A stretch of 64,000 nucleotides of DNA from Mycobacterium paraterrae (lineage in GTDB: Bacteria > Actinomycetota > Actinomycetes > Mycobacteriales > Mycobacteriaceae), in assembly GCF_022430545.2 (NCBI RefSeq), contig NZ_CP092488.2:5146001-5210000 (forward strand), written 5' to 3'. Shown one piece after another: positions 27,056 through 36,102 of the stretch. The notes below the pieces were generated by a model. It was not told the DNA's origin. It ran no database searches and saw only the letters and a program-made list of their open reading frames with translations. The number at the start of each line of letters is the position of its first letter. Position 1 is the first letter of the stretch. Position numbers and translations under genes: made by a program.

Positions 27056-28171
27056 TCACGGCCGGGCCTTGGGTTTCGCCTGCGCCGCCTTGAACATGTC
27101 GGCAAGTGCGGTGTCGACGTTGCGGTAGTCGTTGCGCGCGATCGTCCCGTCGCGTCCGGGCACCACGTCGTATCCGAGACGCAGGTCTTTGTTCTCCATG
27201 TGGAAGTACTCGCGGCCCAGGGGCAGTCGACGATCCGCGAGCGGGACTTCCATCCACGCACGCAGGAAGCAGCGGGCCTTCTTGGGATCGTTACTACTGA
27301 CAAAGTCAGAACGGGAATGGCACATCGCAAAGTTGTTGGCGACGGCCGCTTCCCCGGATTCCAAGCGGAATTCCACCTGTTGGTCGATGAGGATGTTGCG
27401 GAGCAGCTCCACCGCTTCCTCTTGTTGCGGGGTGAATTCGCGGCCGAGCGTCTTCATCGCCGGCAAAATGCTGCTGTAGGTGAAGTTGATGCAGATTCGC
27501 CCGTCGATCTGAGAGAACACCGGGACGTCGTAGGGCGTGACGTCGGGCTGATCGTCGGGTTGTTCGCTACGCCGGTGGTGAGGAAATCCCTGGTAGAGAA
27601 CCTCGAGCAGGTCCGGGCGTTCGGCAAGGATCCGGTTGTGCGCGGCAGGTCCGCTGGCGAACTGGCTCTCCCCGCCCTCTGCCGCCGGGTACACACACAG
27701 CAGCGACAAGATGTCGGCGGCATCGTTGTGCATCGCCAATTCGGCGCGCGACTTCGTGCCTCGGGCTGGCTGCACGCCGCCGGGCAGGATCTCCTCCTGA
27801 ACGCGCACCATCCGGTGGCCGAAGGAGTTGTTGGACACCAGGTAACCGAGGTGCGTGCAGAACGCCCAGTAGATGCGCTCGAGATCCTCGATGGAATGCC
27901 GCTCTACGGGAAAGCCCCGCACACATGCCAGCCCTTTGCCGTACATCAAGTCGTGGTAGAGCCGGCCCAGGTCGTCATCGAGGTCTGGGTGCCGCGCGTC
28001 TTCCGGCGTGATCTCATCCCGATCCTTATGGGCGGTCTTGACCAGAATCGACTCCAGCGCAGCCACATTGCGCGTCGACAGGTCGAACGCGAAATCTTCC
28101 TTGCTCGTGAAGTCCGAGCCGGTCCACGCCATTGAATCGGCAACGGGTTCGGTGTAGATGGCGGTGGGCAT
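27056..28171 (-). CDS. TauD/TfdA-family Fe(II)/2-oxoglutarate dioxygenase
   Basis: A 371-residue enzyme with the iron motif HND (His148, Asp150) and the distal His285 (AMCHSRSDF); Arg300/Arg304 nearby could bind 2-oxoglutarate. ATG 28171 has GGAGGAC four to ten bases upstream. Family members hydroxylate unactivated carbons, which can lead to C-S, C-O or C-N cleavage. It lies between the aldolase and the hydroxyacid dehydrogenase genes, so ring or side-chain hydroxylation early in the pathway is plausible. Confidence 0.83.
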   Translation of the reverse strand: MPTAIYTEPVADSMAWTGSDFTSKEDFAFDLSTRNVAALESILVKTAHKDRDEITPEDARHPDLDDDLGRLYHDLMYGKGLACVRGFPVERHSIEDLERIYWAFCTHLGYLVSNNSFGHRMVRVQEEILPGGVQPARGTKSRAELAMHNDAADILSLLCVYPAAEGGESQFASGPAAHNRILAERPDLLEVLYQGFPHHRRSEQPDDQPDVTPYDVPVFSQIDGRICINFTYSSILPAMKTLGREFTPQQEEAVELLRNILIDQQVEFRLESGEAAVANNFAMCHSRSDFVSSNDPKKARCFLRAWMEVPLADRRLPLGREYFHMENKDLRLGYDVVPGRDGTIARNDYRNVDTALADMFKAAQAKPKARP

Positions 28172-28223
28172 CCGGTCCTCCAGGTCTTGTCGACGTCGCT
28201 TTCGAGCTATCGGTTGGGACTCA

Positions 28224-29018
28224 TCACGAGGGTTCTCGTTGCGGCCCTTCGAGTCCACGGAGCGCGCGCGCACGGGCGGTAGCCGCCTCGGTCATCATCC
28301 CGACGTCAGTTCCCGCCGAGATGAATCGCAGTCCCATCCCCACGAATCGATTCAGCAGGTCAAGAGACTTTATTCCGGCTATCCCGAGCGCCACGCCGTG
28401 ATCACGACAAGCCGCCGCGACCGATTCTACTGCACGATGGAAATGAGCATTCTCATACTGTCCGTGGATACCCATTTCGGCGGTCAGATCGCTCGGACCG
28501 AGCAAGATCATGTCGATCCCTTCGACCGCGGCGATCGCGTCGGATGCCTCGACAGCTGCCGGCGTTTCGACCATGACGGCGACGACCGTGCGTTGTTCCA
28601 GCAGCTCCACCAACTGGTCTGCCGCTCGCGGCTGATATCCGCTGACCGCGTTGGGCCCGGCAATAGATCGATGCCCAATCGGGGGAAACCGCGCAGCTCC
28701 AACGACCGCCTCGGCCTCTTCTTTCGAATTAACGTGCGGGACAATGATTCCCACTGCACCGCCATCCAAGACCCGCGCAATGAGGCTTGGATCGTGAGAC
28801 GGCACGCGCACCAGACCGGCGATTCCGGCACCGGCCGCGGTTGCGCACAACATCTGCGCTGTCTCCAGTGACGTTGCGGTGTGCTCGAGGTCGACGTAGA
28901 CGGCGTCATACCCGCTGGCCGCCGCGATCGCGGGCACATCCGGAGTACGGGAATTCAGCAGCGCGAGACACAGCACAAGCGCTTCGCCCCGCAATGCGTC
29001 CCTGAGCGCCGTCGCCAT
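28224..29018 (-). CDS. HpcH/HpaI-family aldolase
   Basis: A 264-residue class II aldolase of the 4-hydroxy-2-oxovalerate/citrate-lyase-like barrel. Key pieces are YVDLEHTATSLETAQ, VGIIVPHVNSKEEAEA, VMVETPAAVE (metal Glu) and LLGPSDLTAEMG (metal Asp). It should cleave a 4-hydroxy-2-oxoacid to pyruvate plus an aldehyde. ATG 29018 (MATALRDAL) is preferred over an upstream start 16 codons earlier. It leads the reverse operon and is divergent from the thiolase. Confidence 0.87.
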   Translation of the reverse strand: MATALRDALRGEALVLCLALLNSRTPDVPAIAAASGYDAVYVDLEHTATSLETAQMLCATAAGAGIAGLVRVPSHDPSLIARVLDGGAVGIIVPHVNSKEEAEAVVGAARFPPIGHRSIAGPNAVSGYQPRAADQLVELLEQRTVVAVMVETPAAVEASDAIAAVEGIDMILLGPSDLTAEMGIHGQYENAHFHRAVESVAAACRDHGVALGIAGIKSLDLLNRFVGMGLRFISAGTDVGMMTEAATARARALRGLEGPQREPS

Positions 29019-29071
29019 GAGCTTAACCGTAGCGGACCGAGAATGGTGTTTCCACAATCTTGTCAACGCTC

Positions 29072-29100
29072 GTTATCGGTACTGGCATCGATGTGATAAC
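29072..29100. promoter_or_regulatory. Spaced inverted repeat in divergent promoter
   Basis: GTTATC (29072-29077) and GATAAC (29095-29100) face each other across 17 bases between the aldolase (start 29018) and thiolase (start 29109). A GAGAAT half-site also lies at 29039-29044. Either could be an operator. Confidence 0.35.
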
Positions 29101-29108
29101 CATTAGCA

Positions 29109-30254
29109 ATGCCGTCCAACCGCGTCGCCATCGTGGGCGCAGCCCTGTCCGACTGCGGCCGCGTTCCCGACAAGACCGCGATGGCGCTGATGGCGCAATC
29201 GTCGCGGCGCGCTGTCGCAGACGCCGGCCTCACCAAAGACGACATCGACGGCTTCGGCGGTCACGGATCGCTACTTCCCCCAGTGGAAGTCAGCGAATAC
29301 CTTGGCCTGCAACCCTCCTGGGTCGACGCGACAAATGTCGGCGGATCGTCGTGGGAAGTGATGGCCGGCCACGCCGCAGCGGCGATCGCAGCCGGGGACA
29401 TCGAGGTTGCTTTGCTGACCTACGGCTCGACCGCGCGCTCCGATGTCAAACGTCAGGTCCGCGCGTCGGCGGCGGCAATGGGCACCGGAGGCGCATTGCA
29501 GTATGAGGCGCCCTATGGTGCCACTTTGATCGCCAAGTACGCCATGGCCGCCCGGCGACACATGATCGAATTCGGCACCACCGTCGAGCAGTTGGCCGAA
29601 GTCGCCGTCGCCGCCCACGAATGGGCATCGATGAACGACAACGCCTTTGAGCGCGAATGCATCACCGTCGACGACGTGGCGGCCGCACCGATGCTGGCCG
29701 AACCGTTCACGTCGAAGCACGTGTGCTTGCGCACCGACGGTGGCGGTGCCGTCGTGCTTGCCAGCGAGCGCGTGGCGAGGAATTGCGCGAAGGATCCGGT
29801 GTGGATTCTCGGCGCAGCCGACGCGACGTCGCACGTCAGCATGAGCCAGTGGCCTGATTTCACGACGACGGCCGCCGCCCGCTCGGGGCCGCGGGCGTTC
29901 GCGCAGGCCGGAGTCAGCCCGCACGACATCGATGTGTGCCAGCTGTACGACTCGTTCACCTCGACTGTCCTTTTGACCGTGGAGGACCTCGGGTTCTGCG
30001 CCAAGGGAGAGGGCGGCCCTTTCATCGAGTCGGGTGCGCTGCGGCCGCGCGGGGCGCTTCCCACCAACACCGACGGCGGCGGTTTGGCATCGTGTCACCC
30101 AGGGATGCGGGGAATGTTCCTCATGGTGGAGGCGGTGAAGCAACTGCGCGGGGAATGCGGACCGCGCCAAGTCAGCGGGGCCGAGTTGGCGTGCGTACAC
30201 GCGATGGGTGGTTTCTTTACCCACAGCGCGACGATGATTCTGGGGAGGCAGTAG
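29109..30254 (+). CDS. Thiolase / lipid-transfer-protein-type (Ltp) acyl-CoA thiolase
   Basis: A 381-residue thiolase-fold protein beginning VAIVGAALSDCGRVPDKTAMAL, with YDSFTSTVLLTVEDLGFC and the active-site-like GGGLASCHPGMRG and HAMGGFFTHSA segments. This is the SCP-x/Ltp branch that works with a DUF35 OB-fold partner; in steroid catabolism such pairs act as thiolases or retro-aldolases (Ltp2-ChsH2 type). The DUF35 gene follows with start and stop overlapping, which strongly supports a complex. Thiolytic or retro-aldol cleavage of a CoA ester is inferred. Confidence 0.87.
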   Translation: MPSNRVAIVGAALSDCGRVPDKTAMALMAQSSRRAVADAGLTKDDIDGFGGHGSLLPPVEVSEYLGLQPSWVDATNVGGSSWEVMAGHAAAAIAAGDIEVALLTYGSTARSDVKRQVRASAAAMGTGGALQYEAPYGATLIAKYAMAARRHMIEFGTTVEQLAEVAVAAHEWASMNDNAFERECITVDDVAAAPMLAEPFTSKHVCLRTDGGGAVVLASERVARNCAKDPVWILGAADATSHVSMSQWPDFTTTAAARSGPRAFAQAGVSPHDIDVCQLYDSFTSTVLLTVEDLGFCAKGEGGPFIESGALRPRGALPTNTDGGGLASCHPGMRGMFLMVEAVKQLRGECGPRQVSGAELACVHAMGGFFTHSATMILGRQ

Positions 30255-30658
30255 TGACGACCCCCGATCGGCCCACGATCGACACCGACGGGCAGGCGTG
30301 GTGGTCGGCGGTGCAGGACCGCGCGTTGATGGTGAATGCCTGCCGGACGTGCGGCCAGAACTCGCTGTACCCCAGGCCATTCTGTCCGCACTGCTGGGGC
30401 GATGACGTCGAGCTGGTGCCGGCCAGCGGACGCGCACGCCTCTACACCTGGAGCGTCATCCATCAGAACGGCCCGCCGTTCAATGCGCGGACACCGTACG
30501 TGCTGGCGATGGTCGATCTGCACGAGGGACCACGACTGATGACGGTTCTCGACGATTGCAGCGCCGAAAACCTCAGCGCGGAACTAGAACTGGAGATCGC
30601 TTTCCGCGACGACGACGACGGATTCGTCGTCCCGGTATTCCGCCCGGCCACTAGCTAG
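30254..30658 (+). CDS. DUF35 zinc-ribbon/OB-fold protein, thiolase partner
   Basis: A 134-residue protein with a rubredoxin-like zinc ribbon, CRTC then CPHC ten residues later, followed by an OB fold (ARLYTWSVIHQNGPPF, YVLAMVDLHEG). Such proteins bind Ltp/thiolase-like enzymes and help hold acyl-CoA substrates. GTG 30254 shares its first G with the TAG stop of the thiolase gene. Its stop shares three bases with the convergent fadD. Confidence 0.88.
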   Translation: MTTPDRPTIDTDGQAWWSAVQDRALMVNACRTCGQNSLYPRPFCPHCWGDDVELVPASGRARLYTWSVIHQNGPPFNARTPYVLAMVDLHEGPRLMTVLDDCSAENLSAELELEIAFRDDDDGFVVPVFRPATS

Positions 30659-32232
30659 CCGGACGGCGCTAGGCGCTCGGCCAGTAGACGCGGGCGTCCG
30701 ACGGAGTGCGTGCCGAGCGCCTTGCGATCGACCTTGCCGTTGGCGTTGAGCGGCAGCGGGTCGTCCCAGACGACAAGTTCCTCGGGCAGTTTGTATTTCG
30801 GCAGCCCCTCCGACGTCAGAGCACGGGCCACCTCAGCGAGCGAGAACTCGGCGTCAGGATCGAGCACGACAGCCACCGCCAGTCGCTCACCGGTGGTGGC
30901 GTCGGTGACCGAATAGGCGGCGCATTCGCGGACCCCCCGGATCCTCGCCACCGCCTCTTCCACCTCGGCGGCCGGGATCTTCAACCCGTTGCGGATCACG
31001 ATGTCCTTGATACGTCCGACTATTCGCACCCGATCGCCGACGATTTCCGCCACGTCGCCGGTCCGGAACCACTCGCCGTCGAACGCGGAGACGTCATCAT
31101 CGGCGTCGGTATATCCGAGAAAACAATGCGGGCCCCTGACGCAACACTCGGTCGGTTCGGACGCCGACCCGACGCGTACGTCGACGTCGCCGAGGGGCAC
31201 CCCGTCGTCACCATGGCGCACGTCGCGGGGCTCGTTGCGCAGGCCGGACGTGCTCACCGGGATCTCCGAGGAGCCGTAGGCGCGCATCACCACGATGCCG
31301 AACTCGTCTTCGATGCGTTCGACGATGCGCCGGTCGAGCATCGTGCCGCCGAGATATACCGCGCGCAGGTTGATGTCGGCGCGACGTTTCGCGGCTTCGT
31401 CGAGCATCCTGTCCAGGAGTCGGTCTGGGCCGCCGTACCACGTCGCGCCGGAGCGGATCAGCAGATCGCATGTCGCCTCAGGATCCCAGCGATCCTCGAG
31501 AATCACCGGTATAGCCAGCTCAGGGCCGATGAACAGCGCCTGCACCACGCCGGTCACCGAAGCCAGCGGGCTGATCAGGAAGATCCGGTCCTCCGGGCCC
31601 AAGCCCGCCGCCGTGACGTAGTTCGCCGAAGCTTTGGCCAGCGTGCTCAGTGAGTGGATGACCCCTTTCGGCCGCGACGTGGTGCCAGAGGTGTACAAGA
31701 CGAACGACGGCTCGTCGGCTGCCCTGCCCGGACTCGGGGGCGGAGCAGACCCCACCAGGCCGCCGCCGTCGGATAGTCGGATCCAGCGACAGCGCTCTGA
31801 CAGTTCAAGGTCGGTGATCGCGGTCCAGTTCGGCGCCACCCCAAATCGTGCTCCCGATCGGGAGACGACGTCGACGACCTGCGACGCCCCGGCGCTTCGG
31901 GGGACCACCAACAGCACCGCGTCGATGCGCACGGCGGCGTGGACACACACGACGGAATCGACATCGTTGCCGACCACCAGAACAACGGCGCTACCTGCGC
32001 CAACACCGGCATCGAGCATCGCTCGCGCCGCGGTGTCGACGCGCTCGTCGAGTTCGGCGTAGGTCAGTTCGACACCGCGAGCCGCAAGGGCGAGCCCGGC
32101 CGGGTGCCGCGCAGCCGCAGACCGGACCACGTCGAGCGGCTCCGCGGTCCAGAAGCCGGCTGCCCGGTAGCGCGCCCGCAACTGGCCGGCGCGTAGGTGC
32201 GCAGACCGCAGCAACTCAGTCGGGCCGCCCAT
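30655..32232 (-). CDS. Acyl-CoA synthetase (FadD family)
   Basis: A 525-residue AMP-forming ligase with P-loop LYTSGTTSRPKG (179-190), RAYGSSEIPVS, FRTGDVAEIVGDRVRIVGRIKD and C-terminal Lys in NANGKVDRKAL. ATG 32232 has GGAGGA seven bases upstream; GTG 32238 is the alternative. It is divergent from the SDR at 32291 and convergent with the thiolase/DUF35 pair. Substrate unknown. Confidence 0.87.
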   Translation of the reverse strand: MGGPTELLRSAHLRAGQLRARYRAAGFWTAEPLDVVRSAAARHPAGLALAARGVELTYAELDERVDTAARAMLDAGVGAGSAVVLVVGNDVDSVVCVHAAVRIDAVLLVVPRSAGASQVVDVVSRSGARFGVAPNWTAITDLELSERCRWIRLSDGGGLVGSAPPPSPGRAADEPSFVLYTSGTTSRPKGVIHSLSTLAKASANYVTAAGLGPEDRIFLISPLASVTGVVQALFIGPELAIPVILEDRWDPEATCDLLIRSGATWYGGPDRLLDRMLDEAAKRRADINLRAVYLGGTMLDRRIVERIEDEFGIVVMRAYGSSEIPVSTSGLRNEPRDVRHGDDGVPLGDVDVRVGSASEPTECCVRGPHCFLGYTDADDDVSAFDGEWFRTGDVAEIVGDRVRIVGRIKDIVIRNGLKIPAAEVEEAVARIRGVRECAAYSVTDATTGERLAVAVVLDPDAEFSLAEVARALTSEGLPKYKLPEELVVWDDPLPLNANGKVDRKALGTHSVGRPRLLAERLAPSG

Positions 32233-32277
32233 GGTCACGTCCTCCGATGCAAATGCAGGTTCTCTTTTGAGTAAATG

Positions 32278-32283
32278 TAACCT
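32278..32283 (+). promoter_or_regulatory. -10 element of a probable leaderless SDR transcript
   Basis: TAACCT (TANNNT) ends exactly seven bases before the ATG at 32291, the spacing expected if transcription starts on the ATG. No Shine-Dalgarno is present. A GTTCTC half-site overlaps the promoter around 32260-32265. Confidence 0.5.
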
Positions 32284-32290
32284 CTCACCC

Positions 32291-33157
32291 ATGAAGTCAA
32301 TGACTTTCGACAACCAGGTTGCCATCGTCACCGGTGCGGGCGGCGGGCTCGGCCGCTGTCACGCCCTGGAGCTTGCACGGCGCGGCGCGCGGGTCGTCGT
32401 CAACGACCTGGGTAGCGCGGTAGACGGCAGCGGTGCCTCGACGTCGGCGGCTCAGAGCGTGGTCGACGAGATCACCGCGGCCGGCGGCACCGCGATCGCC
32501 AACGGCGACTCGGTTGCCACTGATCGCGGGGGCGCGGCGATCGTCGCGGCCGCAATGGACGCCTTTGGACAGGTTGACATCCTGGTCAACAACGCGGGGA
32601 TCCTGCGCGATGCCGCGTTCAAGAACATGACGGCCGAACAGGTGGACGCCGTCATCGAGGTTCACCTCGCGGGCACGTTCAACGTGACCCGCGCGGTATG
32701 GCCGATCATGCGCGAGCGGAACTATGGCCGCATTGTGCAGACCACCTCGGGCACCGGTCTTTTCGGCAACTTCGGGCAAGCGAACTACGGCGCGGCGAAG
32801 ATGGGCCTGGTCGGAATGATGCACGTACTGGCGATCGAGGGACAGCGTAACGGCATCGCGGTCAACGCGATCGCACCGATCGCGCGCACCAGGATGACCG
32901 AGGACATCATGGGAGACGCCGGCAAGGCCATGGACCCCGAGCTGGTCACCCCGGTCGTCGTATACCTGTCACACCGCAGTTGTGATCGCACGGCACATAT
33001 CTATTCGGTCGGCGGCGGGAAAGTCTCGCGTGTGTTCATCGGGGTCACCAAGGGCATCGAGGACGGTGCGCTCACCGCGGAGACCGTCGCCGACTCGATC
33101 GATCGAATCGATGACAGCTCGACCTTCACCATCCGGGGCGGTCCGACCAAGGCGTGA
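32291..33157 (+). CDS. SDR-family 3-hydroxyacyl-CoA dehydrogenase-like
   Basis: A 288-residue SDR of the peroxisomal multifunctional-enzyme type. Cofactor motif TGAGGGLG, NNAG (NNAGILRD), catalytic Ser in TTSGTG and YGAAK Tyr/Lys (NYGAAKMG) are present. The longer C-terminus (VYSVGGGKVSRVFIG region) is typical of hydroxyacyl-CoA dehydrogenases. It should oxidise a 3-hydroxyacyl-CoA after hydration. ATG 32291 is used; ATG 32300 is an alternative. Confidence 0.87.
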   Translation: MKSMTFDNQVAIVTGAGGGLGRCHALELARRGARVVVNDLGSAVDGSGASTSAAQSVVDEITAAGGTAIANGDSVATDRGGAAIVAAAMDAFGQVDILVNNAGILRDAAFKNMTAEQVDAVIEVHLAGTFNVTRAVWPIMRERNYGRIVQTTSGTGLFGNFGQANYGAAKMGLVGMMHVLAIEGQRNGIAVNAIAPIARTRMTEDIMGDAGKAMDPELVTPVVVYLSHRSCDRTAHIYSVGGGKVSRVFIGVTKGIEDGALTAETVADSIDRIDDSSTFTIRGGPTKA

Positions 33158-33160
33158 CCG

Positions 33161-33988
33161 TCAACGACCTTGGAACTTCGGCTCCCGGCGTTCGGCGAAC
33201 GATGCCAGCCCCTCCTGCAAGTCCGCGGTGCGCGACACCACCTCCTGCGCCCAGGCTTCCTGCTCGAACGCACGATCGCGACCCGACTCCGACGACACCG
33301 ACAGCAGTCGCTTCGTCAGCGACAGCATCACCGTCGGCCCTGCGGCGAGGCGATTGACGATCTCCTCGGCGACCGCATCGGTGTCCCCCGGCGCGGTCAC
33401 GCGATTGACCAGTCCGAGCCGTTCGCAGGCGGCAGCATCGATCGACTCGCCGAGCATCAGTAATTCGGTGGCCTTGCGCAGCCCCACGATCCGCGTCAAC
33501 AGGTGTATCGCACCGGAATCGGGCAAGATTCCGCGGTGTACGAACGATTCGATGATCTTTGCCTCGCTGGACATGACGACCAGATCGCACGCCAACACCA
33601 GGCTGGCGCCGGCGCCCGCAGCGGTTCCCCTGACGGCGGCGACAACGGGCTTGTCGCAGTCCAACACTGACGCGACCAACCGCTGCCACCCCTGCTGGAG
33701 CATGCGCGCAATGTCGCCCGCGCGCCGTTCGGCGACCGGGCTCGGAGCGGCCTGTGAATCCGGCGTCTGCGGGGCCAGTCCCGCCCCAGCGCAGAAGTGC
33801 CGGCCGCCTGCCGCGCTCAACAGGACAGCACGCACGCCGGGGTCACTATCCGCACGCACGAACGCATCGGTGAGTGCGTCACGCGCAAAGGGCGACAACG
33901 AATTTCCGACTTCCGGGCGATCGATCGTGATTCGCTGCACGCCGTTGTCGTCGACGTCGACAACGATCCCGGATGCCTCGTGTCCCAT
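33161..33988 (-). CDS. Enoyl-CoA hydratase/isomerase-family protein
   Basis: A 275-residue crotonase: IDRPEVGNSLSPFARDAL, GRHFCAGAGLAP, AAVRGTAAGAGASLVLACDL, FVHRGILPDSGAIHLLTRIVG. The PDSG motif replaces the usual PGAGG and is shared with the paralogue at 35296, pointing to a 1,2-isomerase/hydratase subgroup. ATG 33988 is divergent from the double hot-dog gene, with 52 bp between. Confidence 0.87.
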   Translation of the reverse strand: MGHEASGIVVDVDDNGVQRITIDRPEVGNSLSPFARDALTDAFVRADSDPGVRAVLLSAAGGRHFCAGAGLAPQTPDSQAAPSPVAERRAGDIARMLQQGWQRLVASVLDCDKPVVAAVRGTAAGAGASLVLACDLVVMSSEAKIIESFVHRGILPDSGAIHLLTRIVGLRKATELLMLGESIDAAACERLGLVNRVTAPGDTDAVAEEIVNRLAAGPTVMLSLTKRLLSVSSESGRDRAFEQEAWAQEVVSRTADLQEGLASFAERREPKFQGR

Positions 33989-34027
33989 GTTTCCATCCCT
34001 GCGTTAACGGCGTTTCCGCTTTTCGGG

Positions 34028-34033
34028 TATCTT
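34028..34033 (+). promoter_or_regulatory. -10 element of a probable leaderless operon transcript
   Basis: TATCTT (TANNNT) ends seven bases before ATG 34041, and no ribosome binding site is visible, so the long forward operon 34041-40403 probably begins as a leaderless mRNA. Confidence 0.5.
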
Positions 34034-34040
34034 AATTTCC

Positions 34041-35291
34041 ATGTCCGAGACCGGCCAGATTACCGACGAGGGTCTGGCGCGATTGCGGGCCACCATCGGT
34101 ATCGCTGTCCCCCACACTCAGCCGCCGCATTACTTTCGCCCGAACGAAGACAGCTTCCGGCACGTCGCGGAAAGCTACGGCGACGCCAACCCGCTGTGGA
34201 CCGATCCGGAATACGCCGCGAAATCCGTTTGGGGCGAGTCGATAGCACCACCTGCCCTCGTCGGTGGTGACACCCTCATCGGCGAGGACGAGGTCACCAC
34301 GCTCTCCGAGGATGACCGCATGTTGACCAAGGGCGACCCGTTGCGCGGCGTTCACGCGTTCTATGCATCGTCGTCGCGCGAGTGGTGGGCACCGCTTCGG
34401 ACGAATCACCGGGTCTTCCGTCGCAACGCTCTCGTCGCGGCACTGGACAAAAGCAGCGAATTTGCCGATCGGGCTATCCACGAATGGTCGGCACAAGTGT
34501 TCCGTGACGATGAAGGCGTCATCCTCGGCGGCCAATACCGCAACATGATCCGGACCGAGCGCAGCAAGGCGCGAGGCCGCAAGAAATACGACGCTGTGGA
34601 GCTGAAGTCATGGACTCCGGAGGAGATCGCTGACATCGACCAAAGGCTGGCTCGCGAATCACCGCGCGGCGCAAAGCCGCGGTGGTGGGAGGACGTCGAC
34701 GAGGGCGACGAGGTCGGCCCACTGACAAAAGGCCCACTGACGGTGACCGACATGGTCTGCTGGCATGTCGGAATGGGGACCGGCATGTACGGCGTGCGGC
34801 CCCTGCGGCTCGCGTGGCGTAACCGGCAGCGCATTCCCCGTTTCTACACCCCGAATGAACACGGTGTCCCCGACGTCCAACAGCGGGTGCACTGGGAGCC
34901 GGACGCGGCGCGAAATGCCGGCAATCCCACCACTTTCGACTACGGACGCATGCGCGAAACGTGGCTCATTCACTTGTGCACGGACTGGATGGGCGACGAC
35001 GCCTGGCTCTGGAAGCTCGACTGCGAGTTCCGGCTTTTCAACTACGTCGGCGATCTGCACACCATCACCGGGACGGTCGTGCGCAAGTACCTTGCTGAAG
35101 GTAATCGACCGGCAGTCGACCTCGAACTCGCGGCAACCAACCACCGTGGCCAGATCACGTCCCCCGGTCACGCCACGATTCTGCTACCCAGCCACGAACG
35201 CGGACCCGTTCGATTGCCTGATCCACCCGGCCAGGCGGCCAATCTGACGGAACTGCTCGCAGCCGTATCGGCACAATTTGCCGAGCGCTGA
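34041..35291 (+). CDS. Double hot-dog FAS1-like/MaoC-type acyl-CoA dehydratase
   Basis: A 416-residue protein with two hot-dog domains (about 20-180 and 215-400). Domain 1 has the hydratase-2-like motif YGDANPLW, where the usual His of GDxNPxH is Trp. Domain 2 shows VTDMVCWHVGMGTGMYG and, near the end, GTVVRKYL. Related fused hydratases act on bulky enoyl-CoA esters. It is the first gene of a six-gene forward operon with crotonases, fadE and fadD, so it probably hydrates a cyclic or branched enoyl-CoA. Confidence 0.8.
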   Translation: MSETGQITDEGLARLRATIGIAVPHTQPPHYFRPNEDSFRHVAESYGDANPLWTDPEYAAKSVWGESIAPPALVGGDTLIGEDEVTTLSEDDRMLTKGDPLRGVHAFYASSSREWWAPLRTNHRVFRRNALVAALDKSSEFADRAIHEWSAQVFRDDEGVILGGQYRNMIRTERSKARGRKKYDAVELKSWTPEEIADIDQRLARESPRGAKPRWWEDVDEGDEVGPLTKGPLTVTDMVCWHVGMGTGMYGVRPLRLAWRNRQRIPRFYTPNEHGVPDVQQRVHWEPDAARNAGNPTTFDYGRMRETWLIHLCTDWMGDDAWLWKLDCEFRLFNYVGDLHTITGTVVRKYLAEGNRPAVDLELAATNHRGQITSPGHATILLPSHERGPVRLPDPPGQAANLTELLAAVSAQFAER

Positions 35292-35295
35292 GCCC

Positions 35296-36102
35296 ATGAC
35301 TTACGCCGATGTCCCGGGCCTTCGAGCCCACCAGCAAGGTCCCGTCCTGCAGCTGACCCTCGATCGCGCCGACCGCCGAAACGCAATCAACGATGTCGTG
35401 CTGGACGCGATGATCGCGCACCTGGCCGCTGCCGGCACTGACGAGTCGGTGCGTGTTATCCGGATCGACGGTGAGGGGCCGGACTTCTGCGCCGGGTCCG
35501 ACTTGGTGGCCAACAACACTCGCTCCGAGCGCAAACCAAGAGTGGGCAGCACCCAGCGCCGCCTGCCAAACAAGGCCAACCGGCTCATCCCGTTACTGCT
35601 CGAGACGCAGGTGCCGATCGTCGCGGTGGTCCGCGGCTGGGCCGCCGGCCTGGGATTCCACATCGCGATGGCGTCCGACTTCTGCATCGCCGCCGACGAC
35701 GCTCGGTTCTGGGAACCGTTCATGGCCCGCGGTTTCACCCCCGACAGCGGTGCAACGTGGCTCTTGCCACGACTCATCGGATTAGTGCGCACCCGACAAC
35801 TGCTCATGCTCGGCCAGGAAATCACCGGAGCCACGGCGGCCGAGTGGGGCATCATCCACGCCGCGGTCGCCGATACTGAGTTGAGCCGGGCCGCAGAGCA
35901 TCTGGTCACTCAGTTGAGCGAGGCGCCGACGGTATCACTCGGGCTCACCAAGTGGCTGTTGCACAGCGGCAACGGCCTCGACCTCGATCGCCATCTGCAG
36001 AATGAGGCTCTGGCACTGGAATTGTCGAGTCGCAGCGAAGATTTCAAGGAGGGTCTAGCGGCCTTTCGCGACAAACGTGACGCGAAATTCCAGGGTCGAT
36101 GA
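35296..36102 (+). CDS. Enoyl-CoA hydratase/isomerase-family protein
   Basis: A 268-residue crotonase: LDRADRRNAINDVV, GPDFCAGSDLVAN, VRGWAAGLGFHIAMASDF, FMARGFTPDSGATWLLPRLIG. Close in motifs to the reverse-strand gene at 33161-33988. ATG 35296 is chosen four bases after the preceding stop. Its TGA overlaps the next gene's ATG (ATGA). Confidence 0.87.
   Translation: MTYADVPGLRAHQQGPVLQLTLDRADRRNAINDVVLDAMIAHLAAAGTDESVRVIRIDGEGPDFCAGSDLVANNTRSERKPRVGSTQRRLPNKANRLIPLLLETQVPIVAVVRGWAAGLGFHIAMASDFCIAADDARFWEPFMARGFTPDSGATWLLPRLIGLVRTRQLLMLGQEITGATAAEWGIIHAAVADTELSRAAEHLVTQLSEAPTVSLGLTKWLLHSGNGLDLDRHLQNEALALELSSRSEDFKEGLAAFRDKRDAKFQGR

Noticed and set aside
28445..28458. ATGAG-CATT-CTCAT inverted repeat
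   Set aside because: Lies within the aldolase coding region, far from any promoter; probably chance.
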